Positions 41,838 to 50,927 of a DNA stretch of 64,000 nt are shown here, piece after piece. The notes under the pieces were generated by a model. That model was not told the origin of the DNA. It searched no databases and worked only from the letters and a program-made list of their open reading frames with translations. Both the position numbers and the translations under genes were made by a program. Positions within the stretch are counted from its first letter, which is position 1, and each line of letters starts with the position of its first letter. The DNA is from JAAFIP01 sp963775085 (GTDB taxonomy: Bacteria; Pseudomonadota; Gammaproteobacteria; Burkholderiales; Burkholderiaceae_C), in NCBI GenBank assembly GCA_963775085.1, contig CAVZHO010000020.1:62001-126000 (forward strand), read 5' to 3'.

Positions 41838-41887
41838 GTACTATAAATTCAATAGCTGCTTACGTCCATGTGACAAGGACTACAGGC
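41838..41887 (+). repeat. Dispersed palindromic repeat, copy 12
   Basis: Intergenic copy between rsmE and amgK: CTATAAATTCAATAGCTGCT then TACGTCCATGTGACAAGGAC and TACAGGC. Near the family consensus. Confidence 0.92.
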
Positions 41888-41949
41888 ATATTTATTCGGT
41901 AAAAACAGATTCCTGCGGGGCTTGTGGGCAGCTAAGGGTATGGGGCGGC

Positions 41950-43068
41950 CTAGATGCGGCCAAACGACCATGCCGTCGTGTTTTGCGTGCCCTCGATCTC
42001 GTCAATCACCTTGAGCAGCGGCCCCAGCTCGCGGTAGCGGTTGGCAGTGGTACGAATGTAGTGGATAAAGCGCGGCGCGTCTTGCAAATATTTGGCTTTG
42101 CCATCGCGCAGGGTCAGGCGGGCAAATATCCCGGCTACCTTCAGGTGGCGTTGCAAACCCATCCATTCCACGGCACGGTAAAACGCGCCAAAGTCGCTGG
42201 CCCAGCCCTCGTAGTCCATCAGCCCCAACTTGCGGGCTTTTTCCCAGTAGCGGATGGTGACATCCAGGACAAAGTCTTCGTCCCAGGTCAAAAACGCGTC
42301 ACGCATCAGTGAGGCGATGTCGTAGGTGATGGGGCCGTACACCGCATCCTGGAAGTCCAGCACCCCCAGGCGGCCTGGCTCACTGGCCATCAGGTTGCGC
42401 GGCATGAAGTCGCGGTGCACATACACGCTGGGGGCGGCCAGATTGCGCTGCACGATCAGGGCAAAGGCGCTGGTGATGGTTTCGCTTTGCTTCGCTGTGA
42501 GCCTGATGGCGCGGTGTTTGGCGATGTACCAGTCAGGGAAGAGCTGCAACTCGCGTTGCAGCAGCGCCGCATCGTAGGGCGGCAGCACGCCGGGCTGGGA
42601 GGCGGTTTGCAGTTGCAACAGGGCGTCCACCGCCTGCATATAGCGCGGCAAATTGGCCTGTGGCTGCTCGGGCACAATTTGCTCCATCATGGTCTGTGCG
42701 CCCAGGTCGGTCAGCAGCATAAAGCCCTGTGCCTGGTCCCAGGCCAGCACCTCCGGGGCCAGCAAACCCGCGTCGCTCAGCAGCTTGGCCATGGTGACGA
42801 AGGGCTTGCAATCCTCCTTGTCGGGCGGCGCGTCCATGATGATGCGCGGCAGGCCCTGCTCCGTATCGATGCGCAGATAACGCCGAAAACTCGCATCGGC
42901 CGAGGCGATGCGCAAGCTGGTGGGAACGAGGGCCTGCGCTGGCGCGACACCGGTCAGCCAGTGCATAAAAGCCTGCCCCCTCTGGGCATGGGCCCACAAA
43001 ACGGGGTGGGCTGGCCCGACTGAAGTGGGCGTGAGGGGGGGCGAAGAGGGGGAATAGAGGTGACTCAT
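41950..43068 (-). CDS. amgK: N-acetylmuramate/N-acetylglucosamine kinase AmgK-like phosphotransferase
   Basis: 372 residues of the aminoglycoside phosphotransferase (APH) fold. DASFRRYLRI near the nucleotide site, VYVHRDFMPRNLMAS as the catalytic HxDxxxxN loop, and LGVLDFQDAVYGPITYDIASLMRDAF with the Mg-binding Asp. Position upstream of and divergent from lptD is the usual one of amgK, the anomeric sugar kinase of the murein recycling bypass that confers fosfomycin tolerance. Its usual partner murU does not follow; rsmE does. Confidence 0.85.
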   Translation of the reverse strand: MSHLYSPSSPPLTPTSVGPAHPVLWAHAQRGQAFMHWLTGVAPAQALVPTSLRIASADASFRRYLRIDTEQGLPRIIMDAPPDKEDCKPFVTMAKLLSDAGLLAPEVLAWDQAQGFMLLTDLGAQTMMEQIVPEQPQANLPRYMQAVDALLQLQTASQPGVLPPYDAALLQRELQLFPDWYIAKHRAIRLTAKQSETITSAFALIVQRNLAAPSVYVHRDFMPRNLMASEPGRLGVLDFQDAVYGPITYDIASLMRDAFLTWDEDFVLDVTIRYWEKARKLGLMDYEGWASDFGAFYRAVEWMGLQRHLKVAGIFARLTLRDGKAKYLQDAPRFIHYIRTTANRYRELGPLLKVIDEIEGTQNTTAWSFGRI

Positions 43069-43170
43069 GGATAATCCATTCTACAAAGCCTGCTGCACCC
43101 CCTATAAACCGAGGGTAAACCGGGCGCAAAAACCGATCTTTTGAATTCAACTGCCTCTAGCTGCCGCTCA

Positions 43171-45564
43171 ATGCGACCGTCCCGCCCCGCTCCCAATGCC
43201 CGCATGCCCTTGCACAGCGCAGTGCACTGCGCAGCGTTGCTGCTGTGCTGCACAGGGCCCGTGGTGCGTGCGCAAACGGCGGCGCCCCCATCGGCGAGTG
43301 AGCCTGGCCCGGCGCTGCTGCGTTCCACGCCCTTGCTGCAAGAGCTGTTTGATGACGAAACCCGTCGCCTGCAGCCAACGTTTATTTTTGGCGACCGCAT
43401 TACTGGGCGTACCGATCTGGACACGGTGGTCGATGGCAATGCCGAGTTGCGCCGCAGTGGCTCGGTGATCCGTGCCGACCGGATCGAGTACTACCAGCCT
43501 GACGATTTGGTCAAGGCACGCGGCAACGTGCGCATTAACCGCAACGGCAATGTCTATGAGGGTAAAGAGGCACAGATCAAGGTGGAGTCCACCGAGGGCT
43601 ACTTTACCGAGCCGAGCTACCAGCTTTTGAAAAACGGTGCCCAAGGCAGCGCCTCGCGCATCGACTTTATTGACGACAAACGCACGGTGGCGCGCGATGC
43701 GACGTACAGCACCTGCCAGCGCCGCCCGGGCCCCCGCTGGATGCCCGACTGGGTACTCAAGGCCGCCCAAATCGGGCTGGATACCGATACCAATGTGGGC
43801 GTGGCACAAGAGGTGCAACTGCGGTTTAAGGATGTGCCGATTTTGGCCTGGCCAGAAATCAGTTTTCCCCTGAATGACGAGCGCAAGTCAGGCTGGTTGC
43901 CGCCCGCTTTCAATATTGACAACACCAGTGGCGTGGAGCTGATGGTGCCGTATTACTGGAATATTGCCCCCAACCGGGATGCCACCTTTTTCCCCAGCCT
44001 GGCAGCCAAGCGGGGCCTCAATGTAGGCGGCGAGTTTCGTTACCTGGAAAAAAACTACAGCGGCACGGCGCGTCTGGACTGGTCGCCGCATGACCAGTTG
44101 CGCGGCGAGTCGCGCTGGGGCTTGGCTACAGCGCATTCGGGAAGTTATTACAGCGGTCTGCCTGCCGTGGGCGATGTGGGCCTGAGCCTGAGCCTGAACC
44201 GCGTCAGCGACGACAACTACTGGAGTGATTTTCCGCGCGCCACATCCACCCTGACGCAGCGGCTGCTGGCCAGCGATGGCGCCTTATCCTGGTCGCAGGG
44301 CCCGGTTTCGCTGTACGCCCGAGCACTCAAATGGCAAACACTGCAATTGCCCAGCTCCGTGATTACGCCGCCCTATGACCGATTGCCGCAACTGACCGCG
44401 CGCTACAACCGCACCAACTGGAACGGCCTGGATATGTCCACCGAACTGGACTACACCCAATTCAGATCGCAGCAGTCCTTGACCCGGCAACCCAATGCCA
44501 AGCGCACCTATGCGCAGGCGCAGATCAGCAAGCCATGGACCGCACCGGGGTATTTCATGACGCCCAAGCTCCAATTGCATGCAACGGACTATCTGTTTGA
44601 TGGCCCGCTAACTACCGGCATCACCCATGCGCAACGCGTGGTTCCCACTGCCAGTGTGGACAGTGGCCTGACCTTCGAACGGGACACCAGCTATTTTGGC
44701 CGCGGCTTCACCCAAACCCTGGAGCCCCGCGCGTTTTACAGCTACACCCCCTTTCGCAACCAGTCCGCGCTGCCTAACTATGACAGTGGCGCCAACGACT
44801 TCAACTTTGCCACGATCTATACAGAAAACACCTTTGTGGGCAATGACCGATTTGCCGACAACAACCTGTTGACGCTGGGTGTGACATCGCGTCTGCTGGA
44901 CCCCCAGACAGGCGCGGAAGCGGTGCGCCTGGCGTATGCGCAGCGGCTGCGTTTTTCCGACCAGAAGGTGACCCTGCCCGGTGGCCTGACGGACACGGGC
45001 CGGGTGTCAGATATGCTGTTTGGTGCCACGGTCAACTGGTCACCCCAGTGGTCTACCGATGGGGTGCTGCAATACAACCCGGCAACGCGCCGTTCGCAGC
45101 GCAGCACCGCGGGGGTGCGCTACAGCCCCAGTGATTACCGCAGCATCAGCGCCGCCTACCGTTATGCCAAAGACTCCAGCGAACAGTTCGATATCGGCTG
45201 GCAATGGCCGTTGAACGACCTGTGGGGCGACAAAGGCCAGAGTCTGGGGTTTGGCCAAGGCCAGGGCGAGGGCCGCTGGTACAGCGTAGGGCGGTTGAAC
45301 TACAGTCTGCAAGACCGTAAAATCGTCGACACCGTAGTCGGTTTTGAGTACGATGCAGGGTGTTGGCTGGGCCGCGTGGTTTTTGAGCGCCTGCAAACCA
45401 CCACGTCCAGCGCAAATAAACGGCTATTGTTCCAATTGGAATTTGTGGGTTTTGCGCGGGTCGGCTCCAATCCGTTGAAGGCATTGAAGGACAATGTGCC
45501 GCGGTATCAGTATTTGCGTGAGAAAACCATTGCCGGCCCGAGCCGGTTCAGTAACTATGATTAA
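43171..45564 (+). CDS. lptD: LPS-assembly protein LptD
   Basis: 797 residues from ATG 43171: signal peptide (cleavage near VVRAQ, residue 35), periplasmic OstA-like beta-taco (TVVDGNAELRRSGSVIRADRIEYYQPDD split in strands, VRINRNGNVYEGKEAQIKVE), then a large beta-barrel with LptD features (WPEISFPLNDERKSGWLPP, VPYYWNIAPNRDATFFPS). It inserts LPS into the outer leaflet with LptE. A Cys pair occurs late (DAGCWLGRVVF). The TTG at 43141 is in frame but is a poor start. It overlaps surA by 8 bases. Confidence 0.95.
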   Translation: MRPSRPAPNARMPLHSAVHCAALLLCCTGPVVRAQTAAPPSASEPGPALLRSTPLLQELFDDETRRLQPTFIFGDRITGRTDLDTVVDGNAELRRSGSVIRADRIEYYQPDDLVKARGNVRINRNGNVYEGKEAQIKVESTEGYFTEPSYQLLKNGAQGSASRIDFIDDKRTVARDATYSTCQRRPGPRWMPDWVLKAAQIGLDTDTNVGVAQEVQLRFKDVPILAWPEISFPLNDERKSGWLPPAFNIDNTSGVELMVPYYWNIAPNRDATFFPSLAAKRGLNVGGEFRYLEKNYSGTARLDWSPHDQLRGESRWGLATAHSGSYYSGLPAVGDVGLSLSLNRVSDDNYWSDFPRATSTLTQRLLASDGALSWSQGPVSLYARALKWQTLQLPSSVITPPYDRLPQLTARYNRTNWNGLDMSTELDYTQFRSQQSLTRQPNAKRTYAQAQISKPWTAPGYFMTPKLQLHATDYLFDGPLTTGITHAQRVVPTASVDSGLTFERDTSYFGRGFTQTLEPRAFYSYTPFRNQSALPNYDSGANDFNFATIYTENTFVGNDRFADNNLLTLGVTSRLLDPQTGAEAVRLAYAQRLRFSDQKVTLPGGLTDTGRVSDMLFGATVNWSPQWSTDGVLQYNPATRRSQRSTAGVRYSPSDYRSISAAYRYAKDSSEQFDIGWQWPLNDLWGDKGQSLGFGQGQGEGRWYSVGRLNYSLQDRKIVDTVVGFEYDAGCWLGRVVFERLQTTTSSANKRLLFQLEFVGFARVGSNPLKALKDNVPRYQYLREKTIAGPSRFSNYD

Positions 45565-46930
45565 ATTTCCTTTGTCTATTTTGTTTGCACTTGTCAGCAC
45601 TTTGGTGGTGGGTGCCAGCGGAGCACTCGGGCAGGGCCTGCGCGCATCGCCCTCCTTGACCCCGCAGCGCGCCGCAAATGATTCCGCACAACGCATTGCT
45701 GACTATATTGTGGCAGTAGTCAACTCCGAGCCCATTACCAATAATGAAGTACGCACCCGCGTACTACGCTATGAGCAGCAGCTTAGCCAGCGGGGTGGCG
45801 CATTGCCTGCGCGTGAGGAGTTGGCTGCGCAGGTACTCGAACGCTTGATCGGTGAGCGCGCCCAGGTGCAGTTAGCGCGGGACAACGGTATCAAGATAGA
45901 AGAGTCCGCCATTGATGCGGCGGTGCAGAACGTGGCCCGCCAAAATCAGATGGGGGTTGATGAATTGCGCCGCAGACTGGAGGCCGATGGGATTGCCTAC
46001 AACCAGTTTCGAGAAGGCTTGCGTGATGAAATGCTGCTGGTGCGCGTGCGCGAGCGGGAAGTGCAAAGCCGGGTGAGTATTTCCGAGAGTGAGCTCGATC
46101 GCTATGTCCTGGAGCAGCAAGACACCCCGGACGCAGGTTCCGGAGAAATCAATATTGCCCAGATCTTGATTGTCGCTCCCGAGAGCGCAAGCGCTCCACA
46201 ATTGCAGGCGCTACAGGCACGTGCCGAGCGTGCTGCAAGCCGCGCCCGCGCAGGGCAAGACTTTGCTGCGCTGGTACGTGAATTTTCAGAGGCTCCAGAT
46301 AGCGCCAAAGGCGGACTCATGGGCTTGCGCAGTACCGACCGATACCCGGATATGTTTGTGCAAGCCACACAAAATTTGCAAATTGGGCAGGTGACCGGCG
46401 TGCTGCGTTCGGGTGCAGGTTTCCATGTGCTCAAACTGGTCGAAAAAAAACAAGCCAACGCATCAAGTTTTACGACCATCCAGACCCGTGCCCGCCATAT
46501 TTTGCTGCGACCCAGTAACCAATTGAGTGAAAGCACGGCCCGCGAACGCTTAAATGATTTGCGTCGCCGTATTGCCAATAAAGAAACCGACTTTGCCACC
46601 GCTGCCCGTGAGAATTCACAAGATGGCTCTGGCAAAGACGGGGGTGATCTGGGCTGGGCCAATCCGGGACAGTATGTACCCGAGTTTGAAGAGGTCATGA
46701 ATGGACTGGCACCTGGCCAGATTTCGGAACCCCTGCTGTCGCGTTTTGGCGTACATCTGATTGAAGTGATCGAGCGTCGCCAGAATACCCTGAGTCCCCG
46801 AGAACAGCGGGAACTGGCGCGTACGTCCCTGCGTGAGAAAAAAGCGGAAGAAGCGTTTGCCGTCTGGGCGCAGGATGTGCGCGGACGTGCTTATGTAGAA
46901 ATGCGCGAGCCTCCCGCATTCAGCCGTTAG
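45557..46930 (+). CDS. surA: Periplasmic chaperone and peptidyl-prolyl isomerase SurA
   Basis: 457 residues: signal peptide (FALVSTLVVGASGALGQG), SurA N-domain (DYIVAVVNSEPITNNEVRTR), and two parvulin domains (ILIVAPESASAPQLQALQAR… about 160-270, and RARHILLRPSNQLSE… about 280-390). It escorts beta-barrel proteins, including LptD, to the BAM complex; its gene overlaps lptD, so both are made together. ATG 45557 chosen over the open frame from 45494. Confidence 0.95.
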   Translation: MIKFPLSILFALVSTLVVGASGALGQGLRASPSLTPQRAANDSAQRIADYIVAVVNSEPITNNEVRTRVLRYEQQLSQRGGALPAREELAAQVLERLIGERAQVQLARDNGIKIEESAIDAAVQNVARQNQMGVDELRRRLEADGIAYNQFREGLRDEMLLVRVREREVQSRVSISESELDRYVLEQQDTPDAGSGEINIAQILIVAPESASAPQLQALQARAERAASRARAGQDFAALVREFSEAPDSAKGGLMGLRSTDRYPDMFVQATQNLQIGQVTGVLRSGAGFHVLKLVEKKQANASSFTTIQTRARHILLRPSNQLSESTARERLNDLRRRIANKETDFATAARENSQDGSGKDGGDLGWANPGQYVPEFEEVMNGLAPGQISEPLLSRFGVHLIEVIERRQNTLSPREQRELARTSLREKKAEEAFAVWAQDVRGRAYVEMREPPAFSR

Positions 46931-46941
46931 CGCCGAGCGCT

Positions 46942-47757
46942 TTGAAACATATTGCACGCAAGCGGTTTGGCCAGCACTTTCTGGCCGACGCGTCCATCAT
47001 TGATGCCATCGTGCGGGCCATTGCGCCGCAGGCGGGGCAGCACATGGTGGAGATTGGCCCCGGATTGGCGGCCCTCACCCAGCCCCTGGTCGAGCGGCTG
47101 GGCGCACTGACGGTGATTGAACTGGATCGTGATCTTGCGGCGCGCCTGCGTCGCCATCCGCAGTTGCAGGTGATCGAGTCGGATGTATTAAAAGTAGATT
47201 TCTCCCATCTAAATAGTGCGCAGGAAGCGATGCAAGTGGGTGTATGCGCAGTACCAGCGGTAATTGATGGCGCAGCCTCTACCGCGCGGCGCCTGCGCGT
47301 CGTAGGCAACCTGCCCTACAACATCTCTACACCCATCCTGTTTCACCTGCTCGGTTTTGCCCATCTGGTGCAAGACCAGCACTTCATGTTGCAAAAAGAA
47401 GTGGTGGACCGCATGGTCGCCTCGCCAAGCACCGCAGCCTATGGGCGCCTGAGCGTCATGCTGCAATGGCGCTACGCGATGGAGAACATGCTGGACGTGC
47501 CCCCAGAGGCCTTTGACCCTCCACCCCGCGTCACCAGCGCAGTGGTGCGCATGCTGCCCCTGGCTGCACCAGCCGCCGTGCGCTTTGAGCTTTTGGAAGA
47601 GCTGGTGCAGGTGGCCTTTAGCCAACGGCGGAAACTGCTGCGCCACAGCCTGGGGCACTGGTTGGAAAAGCGGGACTTTCAGGGCAGCTTCGATTTGCAG
47701 CGCCGCGCAGAGGAAGTGCCCGTGGCGCAGTTTGTGGCGCTGGCCCAGGTGGTCTGA
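46942..47757 (+). CDS. rsmA: 16S rRNA (adenine(1518/1519)-N(6))-dimethyltransferase RsmA
   Basis: 271 residues: KHIARKRFGQHFLAD at the start, SAM-binding VEIGPGLAALTQPL, ELDRDLAARL, the catalytic NLPYN in VVGNLPYNISTPI, and the C-terminal FSQRRKLLRHSL. It dimethylates A1518 and A1519. The start codon is a TTG 11 bases after surA, with no clear ribosome binding site; no ATG or GTG is in frame upstream before conserved sequence begins. A short insertion (VPAVIDGAAS) lies before the NLPYN motif. pdxA, often found between surA and rsmA, is absent. Confidence 0.94.
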   Translation: MKHIARKRFGQHFLADASIIDAIVRAIAPQAGQHMVEIGPGLAALTQPLVERLGALTVIELDRDLAARLRRHPQLQVIESDVLKVDFSHLNSAQEAMQVGVCAVPAVIDGAASTARRLRVVGNLPYNISTPILFHLLGFAHLVQDQHFMLQKEVVDRMVASPSTAAYGRLSVMLQWRYAMENMLDVPPEAFDPPPRVTSAVVRMLPLAAPAAVRFELLEELVQVAFSQRRKLLRHSLGHWLEKRDFQGSFDLQRRAEEVPVAQFVALAQVV

Positions 47758-47837
47758 GGCGGGTGCCTGGATGCCTGGTATCCGTACCCCTGTTCGCGCG
47801 CGGTAGACTCAACGAGCCCATTGCTTAGGAGACCCCA

Positions 47838-49094
47838 ATGCCTCCATTGACCCCCTATCCCAGCGCCCAGGCCTCAGACCCCAACCGCCTGGGCTGGATG
47901 CAGGGCTCGCCGCCGCCGCCGGCCAAGGTGGTCAAGCACGCGGATGGCAGTTTTTACCGCTTTCCGCAACTGCGCTGGTCGTTCTCGCATATCCGCCAGC
48001 TCATGCCGACCAGCCAAATCTCCCGCAGCGCAGGGCCGGTCAGCCCGCTGCCCCTTGCCCTGCGTGGTGATCTGGACGCGGTCAGCTGCAAGGTGCTGGA
48101 CACCGGCGAGCCAATGACCTGGGCACAGGCATTTGATGCCAACTACACCGACGGCATCGTCGTGCTGCAACGGGGCCGCATCGTCTACGAGCGCTACGCG
48201 GGCGCGCTGACGGCGCAGGGCCAGCACATCGCCCATTCAGTGACCAAATCCCTGGTGGGCACGTTGGGCGCAACCCTGCTCCACGAGGGCCTGCTGGACG
48301 AGCACAAGCGCACCGACCATTACGTCCCCGAGCTGTCCCAGTCCGGGCTTGGCTCGGCCACGCTGCGCCAAGTGATGGATATGACCAGCAGCGTCAAATA
48401 CTGCGAAAACTACGCAGACCCCAAAGCCGATGTGTTTGATTTTGTGCGTGCGGGCGGCGTGTTTCCCCGGCCGCCGGGCTACGCCGGGCCCACCAGTTTT
48501 TACGAGACGCTGCGATCGATACAGCGCGAAGGTGAGCATGGACAGGCATTTGCCTATAAAACCGTCAATACCGACACCCTTGCCTGGGTCATGCGCCGCG
48601 TGACGGGTCTGGGTTTCGCAGACTTGCTGGGCCAGCGCATCTGGCGTCCTTTGGGCGCTGAGCAGGATGCCTATTGCATGGTGGACACCGAAGGCACCGA
48701 GTTTGCCGGTGGCGGCTTCAACGCGGGGCTGCGCGACCTGGCGCGCTTTGGTGAAATGATGCGCCAAGGCGGCTACTTTAACGGCCAGCAGATCGTACCC
48801 AGTGCCGTGGTGGAGGATATTGCCCGCGGTGCCAACAGGGCAGATTTTGCCAAGGCCGGCTACTCCACGCTACCCGGCTGGAGCTACCGCGCCATGTGGT
48901 GGAACTCGCACAACGCCCACGGTGCGTATATGGCGCGCGGTGTCCACGGTCAGGCCATCTATATCGATCCCCAGGCCGAAATGGTCATCGCCCGGTTCGG
49001 CTCGCACCCCCAGGCGGCCAATGTGCATTTGGATCCGACATCGCTGCCCGCCTACCATGCGCTGGCGCGCTACCTGGTTGAAAATCCGGGATAA
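47838..49094 (+). CDS. Class C beta-lactamase-like serine hydrolase
   Basis: 418 residues. The SxxK motif lies in HIAHSVTKSLVGTLG (Ser-Val-Thr-Lys), the second motif is in SSVKYCENYADP with Tyr-Cys-Glu-Asn, and GVHGQAIYIDPQ near the end corresponds to the third motif (HxG in place of KTG). This set resembles 6-aminohexanoate-dimer hydrolase (NylB-like) esterases. No signal peptide is seen, so it is probably cytoplasmic. TAGGAGA precedes the ATG. Confidence 0.85.
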   Translation: MPPLTPYPSAQASDPNRLGWMQGSPPPPAKVVKHADGSFYRFPQLRWSFSHIRQLMPTSQISRSAGPVSPLPLALRGDLDAVSCKVLDTGEPMTWAQAFDANYTDGIVVLQRGRIVYERYAGALTAQGQHIAHSVTKSLVGTLGATLLHEGLLDEHKRTDHYVPELSQSGLGSATLRQVMDMTSSVKYCENYADPKADVFDFVRAGGVFPRPPGYAGPTSFYETLRSIQREGEHGQAFAYKTVNTDTLAWVMRRVTGLGFADLLGQRIWRPLGAEQDAYCMVDTEGTEFAGGGFNAGLRDLARFGEMMRQGGYFNGQQIVPSAVVEDIARGANRADFAKAGYSTLPGWSYRAMWWNSHNAHGAYMARGVHGQAIYIDPQAEMVIARFGSHPQAANVHLDPTSLPAYHALARYLVENPG

Positions 49095-49098
49095 ATCA

Positions 49099-50691
49099 TT
49101 AACTTCCCCGCAGCACCCGCCGGTACTGTATTGCCTCGGCAATATGCGTGATCTGCACCGTGCGTGCGCTGACCAAATCGGCAATCGTGCGGGCGACTTT
49201 GAGTGCCCGGTGCGTGGAGCGGCCCGACCAGCCCAGGCGCGTGGCGGCAGTGTTGAGAAACGTGCGCGCGGCATCGTCCAGCGCCACATGGGCTTCAATT
49301 TCCTGGCCCATCAGGCTGTGGTTGGGTTTGCCCTGGCGCGCCACGCTGCGCGCTTGCGCGGCCTGCACGCGCAGTGCTACGGCGGTGCTGGGTTCGCCCT
49401 GCCCGGCTTGCAACAGCTCCTCACTGGCCATGGCGGCCACTTCGATGTGGATGTCAATGCGGTCCATCAGTGGGCCCGACAGCTTGCCCTGGTAGCGCGC
49501 GACCTGATCGGGCGTGCAGCGGCAGGCCTTCAGGCGAGAGCCCAGATAGCCGCAGGGGCAGGGATTCATGGCCGCGACCAGTTGAAAGCGCGCCGGGAAC
49601 TCGCTGCGCTGCGCCGCGCGTGAAATACTGATGGTGCCCGACTCCAAGGGTTCGCGCAAAGCTTCGAGTGCCGAGCGTGGAAACTCCGGCAGCTCATCTA
49701 AAAACAATACGCCTTCGTGGGCGAGGGAGATCTCTCCTGGTCGAGGTGGTGAGCCGCCGCCCACCAGCGCTACCGCACTGGCGGTATGGTGCGGTGACTG
49801 CACCACCCGCTGGGCCCAATGCTCGACCTTGAACTTGCCCGCCAGACTGAGCACCGCAGCAGACTCCAGCGCCTGCTGGGTGCTCATGGGCGGCAGCAGG
49901 CTGGCAAAGCGCTGCGCCAGCATCGACTTGCCCGAACCCGGAGGCCCGACCATCAGCACGCTATGGCCGCCGGCGGCGGCAATCTCCAGCGCCCGCTTGG
50001 CGGCGCTTTGGCCCTTGACATCGGCCATATCCCTCAGGTTGGGTCGCACCACCGGCGCGGCAAAGGCCAGCCGTGTCCAGGGCTCGGCGGTTGGGGTGGC
50101 TTGCGTTTCGTCAAGGCTCTGGGGCTGCGGTGCAAACTGCGCCACGACATCCAGCAAATGTTTGACCGGATAGATGTGCGCATCCGGCACCAAGGCGGCT
50201 TCTTTCGCGCTGGCTTCGGGCAGCACCAGGCGCGTGAGGGCGTGGCCTGCACGGTCAGCATGGGTCGCGTCGCCGCGCTGCTGGGGCAAGGTGTGCGAGG
50301 TCGCCAAGGCCATGGCCAATGCGCCGCGCACCGGGCGCAGATCACCCGAGAGCGACAGCTCCCCTGCAAACTCATAGCCATGCAGGCGCGCACCATCGAT
50401 CTGCCCGCTGGCCGCCAAAATGCCCATGGCGATCGGCAGGTCAAAACGTCCCGAGTCTTTGGGCAAATCGGCCGGAGCCAGGTTGACGGTAATCCGCTTG
50501 TTGCTGGGAAACTCCAGCCCCGCATTGGCAATCGCCGAACGCACGCGTTCGCGCGCCTCCTTCACTTCGGTGTCGGCCAAGCCCACTAAAGTGAAGCTGG
50601 GCAGGCCATTGGCCAAATGCACCTCTACATGCACCGAAGGGGCTTGTAAGCCCAAAAGCGCACGCGAATGCACCAAAGCGAAGCCAGACAT
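49099..50691 (-). CDS. comM: ComM/YifB family Mg-chelatase-like AAA ATPase
   Basis: 530 residues: an N-terminal lon-protease-like domain (LVGLADTEVKEARERVRSAI, NLAPADLPKDSGRFDLPIA), AAA Walker A MLVGPPGSGKSML, Walker B GVLFLDELPEF, MNPCPCGYLGS with the Cys residues, and the C-terminal Mg-chelatase lid. ComM is a hexameric helicase for branch migration during natural transformation. ATG 50691 has GGGAG 6 bases upstream; the frame to 50769 is discarded. Confidence 0.93.
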   Translation of the reverse strand: MSGFALVHSRALLGLQAPSVHVEVHLANGLPSFTLVGLADTEVKEARERVRSAIANAGLEFPSNKRITVNLAPADLPKDSGRFDLPIAMGILAASGQIDGARLHGYEFAGELSLSGDLRPVRGALAMALATSHTLPQQRGDATHADRAGHALTRLVLPEASAKEAALVPDAHIYPVKHLLDVVAQFAPQPQSLDETQATPTAEPWTRLAFAAPVVRPNLRDMADVKGQSAAKRALEIAAAGGHSVLMVGPPGSGKSMLAQRFASLLPPMSTQQALESAAVLSLAGKFKVEHWAQRVVQSPHHTASAVALVGGGSPPRPGEISLAHEGVLFLDELPEFPRSALEALREPLESGTISISRAAQRSEFPARFQLVAAMNPCPCGYLGSRLKACRCTPDQVARYQGKLSGPLMDRIDIHIEVAAMASEELLQAGQGEPSTAVALRVQAAQARSVARQGKPNHSLMGQEIEAHVALDDAARTFLNTAATRLGWSGRSTHRALKVARTIADLVSARTVQITHIAEAIQYRRVLRGS

Positions 50692-50775
50692 AAAAATACT
50701 CCCTATTTTGGTGCGCAAAACCAATGCTGGTTCTATGTTGGTCGATCCAACGCAATGCACAGCTGACAAAACTAC

Positions 50776-50803
50776 AAATAACTGTAATTTAATACAGTTA
50801 TTT
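50776..50803. promoter_or_regulatory. 28-bp perfect palindrome upstream of the porin-glnK-amtB operon
   Basis: AAATAACTGTA, ATTTAA, TACAGTTATTT: 11-bp perfect arms. It lies 85 bases after comM's start and about 60 bases upstream of the sigma-54 promoter. Its position suggests a regulator site; the regulator is unknown and it does not match the NtrC consensus. Confidence 0.55.
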
Positions 50804-50860
50804 GCTTTTGTACAGTACTATTTTCACAGCTGCATGGCGTGGTGTTACCGCATGTGTGTA

Positions 50861-50877
50861 TGGCACGGTCTGTGCTA
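50861..50877 (+). promoter_or_regulatory. Sigma-54 (-24/-12) promoter of the porin-glnK-amtB operon
   Basis: TGGCACGGTCTGTGCTA: GG at 50862-50863 and GC at 50874-50875 with 10 bases between them. It fits the RpoN consensus at the -24 element fully (TGGCAC) and lies about 50 bases before the porin ATG. Confidence 0.75.
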
Positions 50878-50927
50878 GATGGTACTGGTAAGCCATTACT
50901 TTTTATATTTACCTATTAGGACACACC

